A DNA stretch of 64,000 nt from Mesorhizobium loti (GCA_014189435.1 CP050293.1:2857001-2921000); one strand, 5' to 3'. Positions 24,095 through 41,531 are shown, counted from the stretch's first letter. Notes: generated by a model not told the origin, from the sequence alone. Program-made: numbers and translations.

Positions 24095-24571
24095 TCAACC
24101 CTCTTGTCTCTCAATTCCGTGTCTCGCCCGGTCAGGGCCGCTCAAAGCGTCATTTCCATACGCAAATTCGGGCCATAAACCGCGCCTCGCGGTCTTGCCC
24201 GAACAAATGGCAGAGGAAGCGGAAGCCGCTTCGTGCACGCCGGAAATGTCTTTTCGCTCGTAAAACGAACCCTGTTTGAGGCAAACTCCAAAGCGTGTCG
24301 CTTCGGAAGGGAGAGCCTCACATCGGTTCTGACTGGGCGGCTTCTACTAGCAAGCCCATGAACCGTCAAGCCCGGCGCGGCAAATATTGCATTGAAGCCG
24401 GGGCTTGGCAGCCATGCGAAAACCGCATGTAATTTTCTTTCGCCGTTTTGCAAGGACGAGGAAGAAAGTGACCGGCTTCTGGCTGTTGCACGGCCCTGCT
24501 TCATGCGAAAAGGCCGCATGAGCAGTCAAAGGCCCCTCGCCCGCCCGAATCTTGCCAAGAGGAATCGACCC
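24095..24571. other. Intergenic region upstream of rpsL, no gene seen
   Basis: This 477-base divergent gap separates the rpsL cluster from plus-strand genes. Short open frames on both strands have no recognisable family and no convincing ribosome binding site. The only signal I can point to is a candidate promoter at 24341-24370. Confidence 0.5.
24341..24370 (-). promoter_or_regulatory. Candidate promoter for the str operon
   Basis: On the minus strand CTTGAC (24365-24370) is followed after 18 bases by TAGAAG (24341-24346). The -35 matches the alphaproteobacterial housekeeping consensus; the -10 is weak. It lies about 250 bases upstream of rpsL in a 477-base gap that otherwise holds no recognisable gene. 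Confidence 0.4.
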
Positions 24572-24853
24572 GTGAACGACAATGACGAACGCCCGGTCAC
24601 CATCATCACCGGCCGGGTGTGGAAGAAAAAAGGCGGCAAGCCGGAAGGCGTGCATGTGATGCTGGTCGCGCCCGATGACGATTCGGCGGTGCGCCGGGCA
24701 CTCGAATCGCTTGCGGCCGAAGGTTACGCCGAGGCCGAACTCGACCAGATCGGCGACATGGACGGCATACCCGACGAAGAGCCGCATATCTCCGCCTTCC
24801 AGGGCGCGCTCGAAGGTGAAGTGTCGATCGTCACCTTCGACGTGCCGATCTGA
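24572..24853 (+). CDS. Small acidic conserved-type protein of unknown function
   Basis: From a GTG at 24572, preceded by AAGAGG at good spacing, the frame gives a 93-residue acidic protein. It contains [33 protein letters not shown] and [20 protein letters not shown]. The alternation of strands and helices looks like a small alpha/beta fold. I do not recognise the family. The frame is open further upstream to ATGs at 24392 and 24527, but those parts have a different composition. It ends 16 bases before the PLP enzyme gene, so the two probably share a transcript. Confidence 0.65.
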   Translation: MNDNDERPVTIITGRVWKKKGGKPEGVHVMLVAPDDDSAVRRALESLAAEGYAEAELDQIGDMDGIPDEEPHISAFQGALEGEVSIVTFDVPI

Positions 24854-24869
24854 AACCAGGGCGCCGATC

Positions 24870-25983
24870 ATGGCAGGATCAAGAGCTGTTGGACCTGCCT
24901 CCCGGGCCTGGGCCGATCGGGCGGTCGCCGCGATCGAAGCCGACCAGCACCGCTCGGCCGATACGCATCTCTGGAAGCTGGACCTGCCGGCACTGGCTGG
25001 CATCGACTTCTACCTCAAGGACGAGATCGACCCATCCGACCGGCAGCCTGAAGCATCGGCTGGCGCGTTCGCTGTTCCTCTATGCGCTGTGCAACGGCCT
25101 CATCCGTGAAGGCTCGCCAGTGATCGAGGCGTCGTCGGGCTCGACGGCGGTATCGGAAGCCTATTTCGCCCGCATGATCGGCGTGCCGTTCTATGCCGTG
25201 ATGCCGAGAGCGACCTCGCGCGAAAAGATCACCGCGATCGAGCACTATGGCGGCAAGTGCCATTTCATCGACGACGGCCGTCGCATCTATGCCGAGTCGG
25301 CTGAACTCGCGGCACGGCTTGGCGGTCATTTCATGGACCAGTTCACCCATGCCGAGCGCGCCACCGACTGGCGCGGCAACAACAACATCGCCGATTCCAT
25401 CTTCGGTCAGATGCGCGAGGAGCAGCATCCGATCCCGACTTGGATCGTCATGAGCGCCGGCACCGGCGGCACCACCGCCACGATCGGCCGCTATCTGCGC
25501 TACAAGCGGCATGCAACACGGCTGTCGGTCGCGGACGTCGAGCGCTCGGCCTTCTTCGACAGCTTTGCCACGCATGACCGTGACTGCCGCTGCGAGCAGC
25601 CGTCGCGCATCGAGGGTATCGGCCGGCCGCGCGTCGAACCATCCTTCGTCCCCGGCGTCATCGATCACATGCTGCGGGTGCCGGACGCGATGTCGCTGGC
25701 GGCGATGCGGGTGTTGTCGCGCCGGCTTGGCCGCCGTGTCGGCGGGTCGACCGGCACCAACTTCGTCGCCATGTGCTTTCAGGCGGCGCGCATGGTTGAG
25801 GCGAGGAAAGCCGGCTCGCTGGTGACGTTGATCTGCGATTCGGGCGACCGCTATGCCAACACCTATTATTCCGACGACTGGCTGGGCGCGAACGGCCTCG
25901 ACCCCTCTCATTTCGAAGCGGCCATCGAGGCCTTTCTAGCCGGCGAAAAGCTGGCGCTGCAGTTCGAGGAAAGCTGGGGCTGA
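24870..25983 (+). CDS. PLP-dependent cysteine synthase-family enzyme, frameshifted
   Basis: This is a fold-type II pyridoxal-phosphate enzyme of the cysteine synthase/beta-synthase group. The PLP lysine is in [15 protein letters not shown], the substrate loop in [15 protein letters not shown] and the phosphate loop in [14 protein letters not shown]. The N-terminus ([20 protein letters not shown] to [13 protein letters not shown]) is in one frame and everything from HPTGSLKH on is in another. At about 25029-25033 the sequence reads GAC CCA TCC. Dropping one C of the CCC run gives GAC CAT CCG and a continuous protein of about 370 residues. It may be a true pseudogene or a sequencing error. Substrate cannot be told; such proteins are often annotated cysteine synthase without proof. 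Confidence 0.8.
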
Positions 25984-26072
25984 CCTTTCGGCTTAAGCGT
26001 GCCGGCTCCGGCTTGCCCGGAGCAAGTGTTCTGATAAGAAACGCTCTTCCTCACTCAACAGACGGAGCGACC

Positions 26073-26999
26073 GTGTCCCAGCCCATCAAGATAGGCATCG
26101 TCGGCGTCGGCAAGATCGTCCGCGACCAGCACCTGCCGGCCCTGGCGAAAGACCCGAACTATCGCCTCATCGCCGCCGCCAGCCGGCATGGCAAGGTGGA
26201 AAACATCCCGAATTTCCCTGATATCGAAGCCATGCTAGACGCCGTGCCCGAGCTCGAGGCCGTATCGCTCTGCATGCCGCCGCAGTTCCGCTACGACGCG
26301 GCGCGGACGGCGCTGATGGCGAAGAAGCATGTCTTCCTGGAGAAGCCGCCAGGCGCCACTGTCAGCGAGGTCGAGGACCTCAAGGCGTTGGCCGCGCAGA
26401 ACGGCGTCTCGCTGTTCGCCAGCTGGCACTCGCGCTATGCGCCGGCGGTCGAGGCGGCGCGTGCCTTCCTGAACTCGACCAAGATCAGGTCGGCCGCCAT
26501 CAACTGGAAGGAAGACGTGCGCCGCTGGCACCCGAACCAGGAGTGGATCTGGACCCCCGGCGGTTTCGGCGTCTTCGATCCCGGCATCAACGCGCTGTCG
26601 ATTGCCACCCATATCCTGCCGCCGATGTTCATCATTTCGGCGGTTCTGGATTTCCCCGAAAACCGCGCATCCCCGGTTGCCGCGCGCGTCACCTTCCGCA
26701 CCTCGAATGGGTTGCCGGTGACTATGGACCTCGACTGGCTGCAAACAGGTCCGCAAAGCTGGGACATCCTGGCCGACACCGACAAGGGCGCGATGGTGCT
26801 TTCGGGCGGCGGCACCAAGCTCGCCGTTGATGGCAAGGTGGTTCATGACGAGCCGGAGGCCGAGTACCCGATGCTCTACCGGCGCTTTGCCGAAATCGTG
26901 CGCGCTGGCGTCTCCGATGTCGATCTGGCCCCGCTCCAGCATGTCGCTGACGCCTTCATGCTCGGCAAGCGCAACGTGGTGGAGGCGTTTTTCGATTGA
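26073..26999 (+). CDS. Gfo/Idh/MocA-family oxidoreductase, probable D-galactose 1-dehydrogenase
   Basis: This 308-residue oxidoreductase has a Rossmann motif IGIVGVGKIVRDQHLPAL, the EKPPGATVSEVEDL motif that carries the catalytic lysine, and the C-terminal beta-sheet domain. WTPGGFGVFDPGINALSIAT provides the usual helix with an active-site Asp. Overall it resembles bacterial D-galactose 1-dehydrogenase, which makes galactonolactone with NAD(P), but related enzymes use other sugars. I start at the GTG at 26073 (VSQPIKIGIVG) rather than an upstream ATG because the Rossmann strand should begin within a few residues. It is 89 bases after the PLP gene. Confidence 0.8.
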   Translation: MSQPIKIGIVGVGKIVRDQHLPALAKDPNYRLIAAASRHGKVENIPNFPDIEAMLDAVPELEAVSLCMPPQFRYDAARTALMAKKHVFLEKPPGATVSEVEDLKALAAQNGVSLFASWHSRYAPAVEAARAFLNSTKIRSAAINWKEDVRRWHPNQEWIWTPGGFGVFDPGINALSIATHILPPMFIISAVLDFPENRASPVAARVTFRTSNGLPVTMDLDWLQTGPQSWDILADTDKGAMVLSGGGTKLAVDGKVVHDEPEAEYPMLYRRFAEIVRAGVSDVDLAPLQHVADAFMLGKRNVVEAFFD

Positions 27000-27051
27000 T
27001 TTGTGCACGCGACGGGATCGCGGACCTGGCGTGAATGCACGCTCGTGCCAG

Positions 27052-27211
27052 GTCGACCCCCACTCCGTCTCGGCTACGCCGAGCCACCTCTCCCCGATCG
27101 ACGGGGTAGAGGAAGGGCGCGAACCTATTGCCACCAACGCTCGTCCGACGCGGCTTCCTTTCCCTCCGAGGGGGAAAGGTGGCGCTGCAAAGCAGCGACG
27201 GATTGGGGGAA
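27052..27211 (+). repeat. Palindromic interspersed repeat, copy A
   Basis: A 160-base intergenic unit starts GTCGACCCCCACTCCGTC and ends GACGGATTGGGGGAA, so its ends are near-complementary. Inside are two hairpins, CTCGGCTACGCCGAG and GCGCTGCAAAGCAGCG, and a GATCGACGGGG core. The same unit occurs in reverse orientation at 55927-56091. It carries no gene. Confidence 0.8.
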
Positions 27212-27317
27212 GCCGGTCGTCGAACGAACAGCCGATGACAAGTGAGTACGACCGAGTTGGTCCTGATAGTCGCGCGACCGGATTGTCGCGCGACTGAGAT
27301 CCAGCGGATCGCTTGAC

Positions 27318-27716
27318 TCAAATCTTGGTCCTGCAACCGGCGCGCTTGACCATGTCGGCAATGATCAATGGCGTGGCCGGTGTCTGGGACCAGTCGCCCT
27401 GACGGGGCGCGCCCGCTTCAAGGGCGGCGCGCACCGCGCCTGTATCCAGGCTGAAAGAACTCTTGCAGGAGACGAGGCCGCCCTTGCCGATCGTGTCGAC
27501 GATCACGCCGGCGGCTTCGCCAACCCCGGCGACATAGGCGACAAGCGTTTGCCTGGCGATCGGGCTCGTACCGGCCTTGTCGATCATCTCCATCACCTGC
27601 CCCACCGATATCCGACCTGTCGCGGTCGATGGAAGGGCGACGGCGGCAAAAGGCGTCATGAACGCCGTCACAACAACAATGGCGGCCACCGCAATCTCGC
27701 GTTTGAACGAAGGCAT
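27318..27716 (-). CDS. Exported protein of unknown function, possibly Rap1a/Tai-like
   Basis: From the ATG at 27716, with AGGAGA as ribosome binding site, the frame gives 132 residues. It has a clear signal peptide (MPSFKREIAVAAIVVVTAFM, cleavage probably after AVA) and two cysteines, in VSCKSSF and AGCRTK. The mature part has LVAYVAGVGEAAGVI and a C-terminal PLIIADMVKRAGC. The layout loosely recalls Rap1a/Tai immunity-type periplasmic proteins, but I cannot confirm this. The frame is open much further upstream but that part is antisense to the DUF2975 gene. It is divergent from that gene. Confidence 0.65.
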   Translation of the reverse strand: MPSFKREIAVAAIVVVTAFMTPFAAVALPSTATGRISVGQVMEMIDKAGTSPIARQTLVAYVAGVGEAAGVIVDTIGKGGLVSCKSSFSLDTGAVRAALEAGAPRQGDWSQTPATPLIIADMVKRAGCRTKI

Positions 27717-27738
27717 AGGTTTCTCCTGTGAGGTGGAA

Positions 27739-27767
27739 TTGACAAGAATCATCATTGTGCATAAATT
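27739..27767 (+). promoter_or_regulatory. Strong sigma-70-type promoter for the DUF2975/HTH pair
   Basis: TTGACA (27739-27744), a 17-base spacer and TAAATT (27762-27767) lie about 45 bases before the ATG at 27813. The surrounding AT-rich stretch, including AATTAATTGTTGTAAAACG, contrasts with the GC-rich genome and is a likely binding site for the HTH protein encoded downstream. Confidence 0.7.
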
Positions 27768-27812
27768 AATTGTTGTAAAACGATAATTTCTTTCGATAGA
27801 GCGAGACTTCCA

Positions 27813-28391
27813 ATGATTGAACCCGCCATCACGGCTGCCGCCGCCGATCCTGCCCGCCAAGCCAGATTGAAACGCATCCGCCTTTTCAGCCTGGTGCTGG
27901 CGAGGTGTTTTGTCGTCCTCGCCATGCTGCTGACCATTGGTCTGCTGTTCTACTGGCTCAGCGTTTCCGCCGGTTCGATCGCGGCCGATGCGCAGATCCC
28001 GCAGGAATGGCTGAGCGAGCTTGGCCTCGGTCGAAGACTGATCGGGTTCGCGATCTCGTTCGTGCCGCTCGCTTGCCTTGTCTTCGCGCTCATGGCCGTC
28101 AGACGCTGCTTCGGCGCTTTCGCGTCCGGAAACTTCTTCGGTCAGGGCGCCATCAGCAATTTGCGATACTTTGGCCTCGGCCTGCTGGCATCCGCCTTGC
28201 TGAAACCGGTTTCGGCGGCGGCATTGTCCGTTCTCTTGAGCTGGGACGCGCCTGCCGGCCAGCACCGGCTGACGCTCGGTCTCGACAGCGACACGATGCT
28301 GGCCTTGCTGGCAGCTTGCATCGTCGCTGTCATCACCTGGGTCATGGCCGAGGCATCGGCACTCGCCGAAGAAAACGCGCAGTTCATCTGA
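27813..28391 (+). CDS. DUF2975-type membrane protein
   Basis: This 192-residue protein has four hydrophobic segments, near residues 28-50 (LVLARCFVVLAMLLTIGLLF), 75-95, 112-135 and 160-178. Between the second and third is the cytoplasmic AVRRCFGAFASGNFFGQGAI, which matches DUF2975. Genes of this family usually precede a small Cro/CI-type HTH gene, as happens here 13 bases downstream. The pair is thought to act as a regulatory or stress unit, but the function is unknown. The start is the first ATG, about 45 bases after a strong promoter. Confidence 0.8.
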   Translation: MIEPAITAAAADPARQARLKRIRLFSLVLARCFVVLAMLLTIGLLFYWLSVSAGSIAADAQIPQEWLSELGLGRRLIGFAISFVPLACLVFALMAVRRCFGAFASGNFFGQGAISNLRYFGLGLLASALLKPVSAAALSVLLSWDAPAGQHRLTLGLDSDTMLALLAACIVAVITWVMAEASALAEENAQFI

Positions 28392-28404
28392 TGAGGATCA
28401 GCTC

Positions 28405-28617
28405 ATGCCCATAAGGGTCAGGCTCAATGTCGTCCTCGCCGAACGAAACGTGAAGTCAAAGGACCTGGCCGAATATGTCGGCATCACCGAGGCCAATCTT
28501 TCCCTTTTGAAGCAGGGAAAGGTCAAGGGTATCCGGTTCGACACGCTGGAGCGCATCTGCGACTACCTCGACTGTCAGCCGGGCGATCTGCTTCGCTTCG
28601 AGAGGCAGTCCGAATAG
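28405..28617 (+). CDS. Small Cro/CI (YozG-like) HTH regulator
   Basis: This 70-residue protein is essentially a single helix-turn-helix domain. It has RLNVVLAERNVKSKDLAEYV followed by GITEANLSLLKQGKVKGIRF and the C-terminal LERICDYLDCQPGDLLRF, typical of YozG-type partners of DUF2975 membrane proteins. It has a good ribosome binding site (GAGGAT) and is 13 bases after its partner. It probably regulates the pair from the AT-rich region near 27750-27790. A terminator follows. Confidence 0.88.
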   Translation: MPIRVRLNVVLAERNVKSKDLAEYVGITEANLSLLKQGKVKGIRFDTLERICDYLDCQPGDLLRFERQSE

Positions 28618-28671
28618 CACAAACAAATAGGCCGCCGGGTTGCCCCGACGGCCTTGTTGCCTGAGATTCCT

Positions 28672-28713
28672 AGAGCGGTTCATCGAAACGATGAACCGCT
28701 CTATCTTTTTTTT
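28672..28713 (+). terminator. Terminator after the DUF2975/HTH operon
   Basis: TAGAGCGGTTCATCG and CGATGAACCGCTCTA form a 15-base perfect stem with an AAA loop, followed by TCTTTTTTTT on the plus strand. It lies only 12 bases past the convergent rpoC stop, so it also shields rpoC from plus-strand reads. Confidence 0.85.
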
Positions 28714-28724
28714 GGCCGCCGCGC

Positions 28725-32921
<4,197 letters not shown>

Positions 32922-33017
32922 GCCGTTCTCCTTTTCGGGGTCCTCGAAAACCCCTTGCATCTAGTCGCGAGCCAAACGCCCGCCGTCTTGTCGGCCCACT
33001 GGCCGAAGAATTTCGTG

Positions 33018-33047
33018 CATCCGGTCGCGGGAGCCCGCGACCGGATG
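33018..33047. other. Perfect 13-base-pair hairpin between rpoB and rpoC
   Basis: CATCCGGTCGCGG and CCGCGACCGGATG flank a GAGC loop, starting nine bases after the rpoB stop in the 134-base rpoB-rpoC gap. No T run follows on the coding strand, so an RNA processing site or a REP-like repeat is more likely than a terminator. Confidence 0.6.
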
Positions 33048-33055
33048 TCTTGTTT

Positions 33056-37191
<4,136 letters not shown>

Positions 37192-37323
37192 CGTCGCTCC
37201 TTAGCTCTAAACTCGGGACGAGCCTCGCCGCGGCTCGCCTTGCATGCTGGGCCACCTTGGCGGCAACCCTCTGTCTGTTTTCCCGGCGCCTGTCGGCGGC
37301 CGGCTAGAACGGGAGAAAACCCG

Positions 37324-37356
37324 TTTCCTGAAGGCCGGTTTTCGGCCCTCAGGAAA
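37324..37356 (-). promoter_or_regulatory. Hairpin in the rplL-rpoB gap, possible attenuator
   Basis: On the minus strand TTTCCTGA-GGCCG pairs with CGGCC-TCAGGAAA around a short loop, followed by CGGGTTTTCTCC. A partial terminator in the rplL-rpoB gap is known in E. coli and lowers polymerase expression relative to ribosomal proteins. The weak T tract here fits that role, but this is inference. Confidence 0.5.
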
Positions 37357-37442
37357 GAGGTTCTCGTACGTCTCGCGCTACGCGTCCTCCCTTCCAGCGA
37401 AGGGAGTGGCGGACGGCGCGAGGCCGCCCGCCGCTTTTACGC

Positions 37443-37820
37443 TTACTTCAGTTCGACCTTGGCGCCGGCTGCTTCCAGCTGGGCCTTGAACTTGTCAGCG
37501 TCGGCCTTGGAAACGGCTTCCTTGACCGGCTTCGGAGCCGCTTCGACCAGATCCTTGGCTTCCTTGAGGCCAAGACCGGTGATGGCGCGGACTTCCTTGA
37601 TGACGTTGATCTTCTGAGCGCCTGCCTCGGTGAGGACGACGTCGAATTCCGTCTTTTCCTCGGCCGGAGCAGCAGCGGCCGCAGCGCCGCCAGCAGCGGC
37701 AACCGCCACCGGAGCAGCAGCGGAAACGCCCCACTTTTCTTCCAGAAGCTTCGACAGCTCGGCCGCCTCGAGGACGGTCAGCTTCGAAAGGTCGTCTACG
37801 ATCTTTGCGAGATCAGCCAT
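37443..37820 (-). CDS. rplL: 50S ribosomal protein L7/L12
   Basis: L7/L12 forms the flexible stalk that recruits translation factors. The 125-residue product has the dimerising N-terminus ([20 protein letters not shown]), an Ala-rich hinge (residues 38-55) and the factor-binding C-terminal domain ([20 protein letters not shown]). It is 54 bases after rplJ and 251 before rpoB. Confidence 0.98.
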   Translation of the reverse strand: MADLAKIVDDLSKLTVLEAAELSKLLEEKWGVSAAAPVAVAAAGGAAAAAAPAEEKTEFDVVLTEAGAQKINVIKEVRAITGLGLKEAKDLVEAAPKPVKEAVSKADADKFKAQLEAAGAKVELK

Positions 37821-37874
37821 TGTTGTATTCCTTCATAAGGTTCGAACGTGTGTTTGTGATAGCGAGGAACGGCC

Positions 37875-38393
37875 TCATGCCGCCTCGTCCTTCCGGGCGT
37901 AAGCGCCGATGACGCGCGCGACCGAGGCCGCTGGCGCATTGACGATCTGGGCGATCCGGGTTGCCGGCGTGGCGATCATGCCAACCAGCCTGGCGCGCAG
38001 CTCATCGAGCGACGGAAGTGTGGCGAGTGCCTTCACACCGTCGGCGTTGAGCGAGGTGGTGCCCATTGCGCCACCGAGAATGACGAGCTTGTCATTTCCC
38101 TTGGCGAAATCGGACGCGACCTTCGGCGCCGCAATCGGATCCTCCGAATAAGCAATCAGCGTCTGTCCCTTGAACAGCTCGATGATCGATGCGGAGTCCG
38201 TGCCCTGAAGAGCGATTTTGGCGAGACGGTTCTTCGCGACTTTGACGGTGCCACCGGCAGCGCGCATTTTCGACCGAAGGTCGTTCATTTGCGCGACGGT
38301 GATACCGGCGTAGTGGGCCACGACCACTGAACCTGCGTTCGAGAACGCACCGTTCAGGCCCGTGACGAGTTCGCGTTTTTCCGCTCTGTCCAC
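37875..38393 (-). CDS. rplJ: 50S ribosomal protein L10
   Basis: L10 anchors L7/L12 dimers to 23S rRNA. The 172-residue product begins [20 protein letters not shown], has [20 protein letters not shown], and a C-terminal helix for L7/L12 binding. The 375-base gap upstream may hold the L10-binding leader that autoregulates this operon in other bacteria. Confidence 0.97.
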   Translation of the reverse strand: MDRAEKRELVTGLNGAFSNAGSVVVAHYAGITVAQMNDLRSKMRAAGGTVKVAKNRLAKIALQGTDSASIIELFKGQTLIAYSEDPIAAPKVASDFAKGNDKLVILGGAMGTTSLNADGVKALATLPSLDELRARLVGMIATPATRIAQIVNAPAASVARVIGAYARKDEAA

Positions 38394-38768
38394 TGCCTAT
38401 CTCCAGTTGACCCCTGCCCCATTAACGGGGACAGGCGTCGGGTTGCCTTTGTCGGCCGGGCCATCCAGTAACGGATCTCCCGAACGACGCTCGAGGATCC
38501 TGCCCCCTTTCGCCACATCGACGGCCAAGCCGGCGATGCGCAGACAAAAGGCAAACACGGTTCGAACCTTTCATTGGAGCAATCGCTCCGTTGTCCGGTC
38601 TTCACCCGTCTCATGCAGGCCCAAATCGAATTAAGGCTTCTGGGCCGCCTGCAATCTCGGACAGGATGTCCGGAAACCTCTCGGCTTCCGGTACCGGGCC
38701 GCCGACAAGTCGGAGGCCCGGAATTCACTTGCGGATCAGCCCTTTAGCGACCGATCCAAATGTTCGTA
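38394..38768 (-). promoter_or_regulatory. Long rplA-rplJ leader region, possible L10 autoregulatory leader
   Basis: This 375-base stretch between rplA and rplJ has no recognisable gene but contains several inverted segments, for example around CCGGTACCGG (38689-38698). In many bacteria the rplJ leader RNA is bound by L10-L7/L12. I see no definite kink-turn and no promoter with correct spacing. Confidence 0.35.
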
Positions 38769-39467
<699 letters not shown>

Positions 39468-39471
39468 GATC

Positions 39472-39900
39472 TTAGCCCACCACTTCCAGACCCATCGAGC
39501 GGGCGGAGCCCTCGACCATGCGCATGGCCGCTTCGACGTCGTTTGCGTTCAGATCCTTCATCTTGGCGGTGGCGATCTCGCGGACCTTTTCACGCGAAAC
39601 CGTGCCAGCCTTGACCTTGCCCGGCTCCTTGGAACCAGACGTCAGGTTCGCCGCCTTCTTCAGGAAGTAGCTCACCGGCGCCGTCTTCATGACGAAGGTG
39701 AAGGACTTGTCCTGATAGTAGGTGATGACGACCGGAACCGGCGATCCCTTTTCCATTTCCTGGGTCTGCGCGTTGAACGCCTTGCAGAATTCCATGATGT
39801 TGATGCCACGCTGACCAAGCGCCGGGCCGATCGGGGGAGACGGCGTGGCCGATCCCGCTTTCACCTGGAGCTTGAGCTGGCCTGCAATTTTCTTAGCCAT
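39472..39900 (-). CDS. rplK: 50S ribosomal protein L11
   Basis: L11 forms the GTPase-associated centre with 23S rRNA. The 142-residue product begins [20 protein letters not shown], has the proline-rich [20 protein letters not shown] and the RNA-binding C-terminal domain. It follows nusG after 175 bases without a gene. Confidence 0.98.
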   Translation of the reverse strand: MAKKIAGQLKLQVKAGSATPSPPIGPALGQRGINIMEFCKAFNAQTQEMEKGSPVPVVITYYQDKSFTFVMKTAPVSYFLKKAANLTSGSKEPGKVKAGTVSREKVREIATAKMKDLNANDVEAAMRMVEGSARSMGLEVVG

Positions 39901-40075
39901 CTCTTTTCCTGCCTTTGTCTATGCCGACCCCCACTGTCTGGGAAACCCGGCGGTTGCAGTCTGGTGGTGCGATCCATGCGGCCGGCTAAAGCCGCACTCG
40001 TCTCCCACCGTTCTTATAAAGCCGCGCGATCTCCGCGCCGCCCTTCCCTGCCGCGCTTGGCGGCGGGATTTCGGA

Positions 40076-40603
40076 TCAGCCCTTTTCGACCTGTCCGAAT
40101 TCCAGATCGACAGGCACGGCGCGCCCGAAGATCGAAACTTCCACCTTGAGCCGCGCCCGCTCCTCGTCCACTTCCTGGACGAAACCGTTGAACGACGCGA
40201 AGGGACCATCCGAAACGCGGATCGCTTCGCCGATCTCGAACGTGACCGAGGGCTTGGGCCGCTCGACGCCTTCCTGCACCTGGTTCAGGATGCGCTGCGC
40301 TTCCGCCTCGGTGATCGGCACCGGCTTGGAGTCACCCAGGAAGCCTGTGACCTTCGGCGTGTTCTTGACCAGCGAGAACACAGCGTCGGTCAGGTTGGCC
40401 TTCAAGAGCACATAGCCCGGGAAGAACTTGCGCTCGGCATCGACCTTGCGGCCGCGACGGACTTCGACGACCTTCTCGGTCGGAACCACGATCTGATGGA
40501 TATCGGCGGACAGACCCTTCTGCTTGGCCTTGTTCTCGATATCCTCTGCGACCTTCTTTTCAAAGTTCGAATAGGCGTGGACGATGTACCAGCGCGCGGT
40601 CAT
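40076..40603 (-). CDS. nusG: Transcription termination/antitermination factor NusG
   Basis: NusG binds RNA polymerase, Rho and S10. The 175-residue product has the NGN domain (MTARWYIVHAYSNFEKKVAE, then KFFPGYVLLKANLTDAVFSL) and a C-terminal KOW domain (GEAIRVSDGPFASFNGFVQE). It is 27 bases after secE. Confidence 0.98.
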   Translation of the reverse strand: MTARWYIVHAYSNFEKKVAEDIENKAKQKGLSADIHQIVVPTEKVVEVRRGRKVDAERKFFPGYVLLKANLTDAVFSLVKNTPKVTGFLGDSKPVPITEAEAQRILNQVQEGVERPKPSVTFEIGEAIRVSDGPFASFNGFVQEVDEERARLKVEVSIFGRAVPVDLEFGQVEKG

Positions 40604-40630
40604 TTCAAGACTTCTCCGTAATCGCCGGAC

Positions 40631-40834
40631 TTAGCGTCCGATGCCCAGAATCTGTTCGACCGCAAGGCCCATGAGCTGATCAGCGGTGAAGAAAAAGATC
40701 ATCGCGATCACTGCGAAGGCCAGAACCATCACCGTCGAGATCATCGTTTCGCGCCGCGACGGCCAAGTCACCTTGGCGGTCTCCGCGCGGACCTGCTGGA
40801 GAAAGACGAAAGGATTTGTGGTTTTCGAAGCCAT
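40631..40834 (-). CDS. secE: Preprotein translocase SecE
   Basis: SecE clamps the SecY channel. The 67-residue protein has the conserved amphipathic stretch QVRAETAKVTWPSRRETMIS and one membrane helix (TVMVLAFAVIAMIFFF). I use the ATG at 40834 (MASKTTNPFVFLQQ); 26 upstream in-frame codons are not conserved. It leads the secE-nusG unit. Confidence 0.96.
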   Translation of the reverse strand: MASKTTNPFVFLQQVRAETAKVTWPSRRETMISTVMVLAFAVIAMIFFFTADQLMGLAVEQILGIGR

Positions 40835-41005
40835 ATGCCGCTCTGTCTTCAAGACCCGTTGGCCGGGTCTCCTGGATGATCCCGCTGGCCGGGACGTGCC
40901 GCCTGAGCCCAATCTCGCGCCGAATCAGCGCAATCATTTCGCCCATGCAAATCAGACGCGTAAAGCCGGCTTCCCAGCTCCACGCGTCGCGTGTCTGTTT
41001 CGTCT

Positions 41006-41034
41006 ACATAAAACCGATTCTTGATCCACGCAAG
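41006..41034 (-). promoter_or_regulatory. Candidate promoter for secE-nusG-rplKAJL-rpoBC
   Basis: On the minus strand CTTGCG (41029-41034), a 17-base spacer and TTATGT (41006-41011) match the alphaproteobacterial pattern. They lie 172 bases upstream of secE in the 399-base gap to tRNA-Trp. Confidence 0.5.
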
Positions 41035-41186
41035 TGGCAAGTGTCCGCTTTATGACCAAACGCCGCCTCGGAACCATCCAGTCGTTCCGTCCCGGCTATG
41101 GCGCCCTTATGCCCCAAGAGAGCTAATATGGCAAGCGGGTCGCCGATTTTCAAAGGGCAGACCGTAGAAATATCGTTTTGAAACGT

Positions 41187-41233
41187 CATTTCGAGAAATG
41201 GCGAAACATCACGTCGAGTGCCATTTCGAGAAA

Positions 41234-41236
<3 letters not shown>
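41187..41236. repeat. Two copies of CATTTCGAGAAATGGC at the 3' end of tRNA-Trp
   Basis: The self-complementary core CATTTCGAGAAATG followed by GC occurs at 41187-41202 and again at 41221-41236. The second copy overlaps the CCA end of the tRNA-Trp gene. Each can form a short hairpin just downstream of the tRNA. Confidence 0.7.
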
Positions 41237-41309
<73 letters not shown>

Positions 41310-41390
41310 ATCGTGCGCGTGTCGGCGCAGCAGGCGCTTCCTAAAAGCTTCCGCACGCTCTGTAAAGAGCGGTTTGCAAGCAAAGGCGCC

Positions 41391-41516
41391 TTAACCCCTG
41401 CGCCAGAAATCGGGATAGCTGACAACCAGCCCGTCGCGGTCGATCTCAAGTTCCCGCCTGAAGTCGCTGACACGCGATTCATAGCGATGTCGCCTGCCCT
41501 CTTCGCGCACCTCCTG
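41391..41516 (-). pseudogene. C-terminal remnant resembling a glycolipid-binding (PF06475) protein
   Basis: Directly after the haemoglobin stop and in the same frame, the minus strand encodes SHQEVREEGRRHRYESRVSD and then ELEIDRDGLVVSYPDFWRRG and a TAA at 41391. The (R)YES..DF..EL.ID.DGLV..YP motif resembles the end of PF06475 putative glycolipid-binding proteins, which are normally near 190 residues. Only about 40 codons remain and there is no ATG, so this looks like the tail of a deleted gene. A short gene starting at a GTG cannot be excluded. Confidence 0.45.
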
Positions 41517-41531
41517 ATGGGACGGCCGGAG

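Noticed and set aside
27318..28265. 315-codon minus-strand frame covering the DUF2975 gene
   Set aside because: Only the last 132 codons, after a ribosome binding site and signal peptide, look real; the rest is antisense to a convincing gene.
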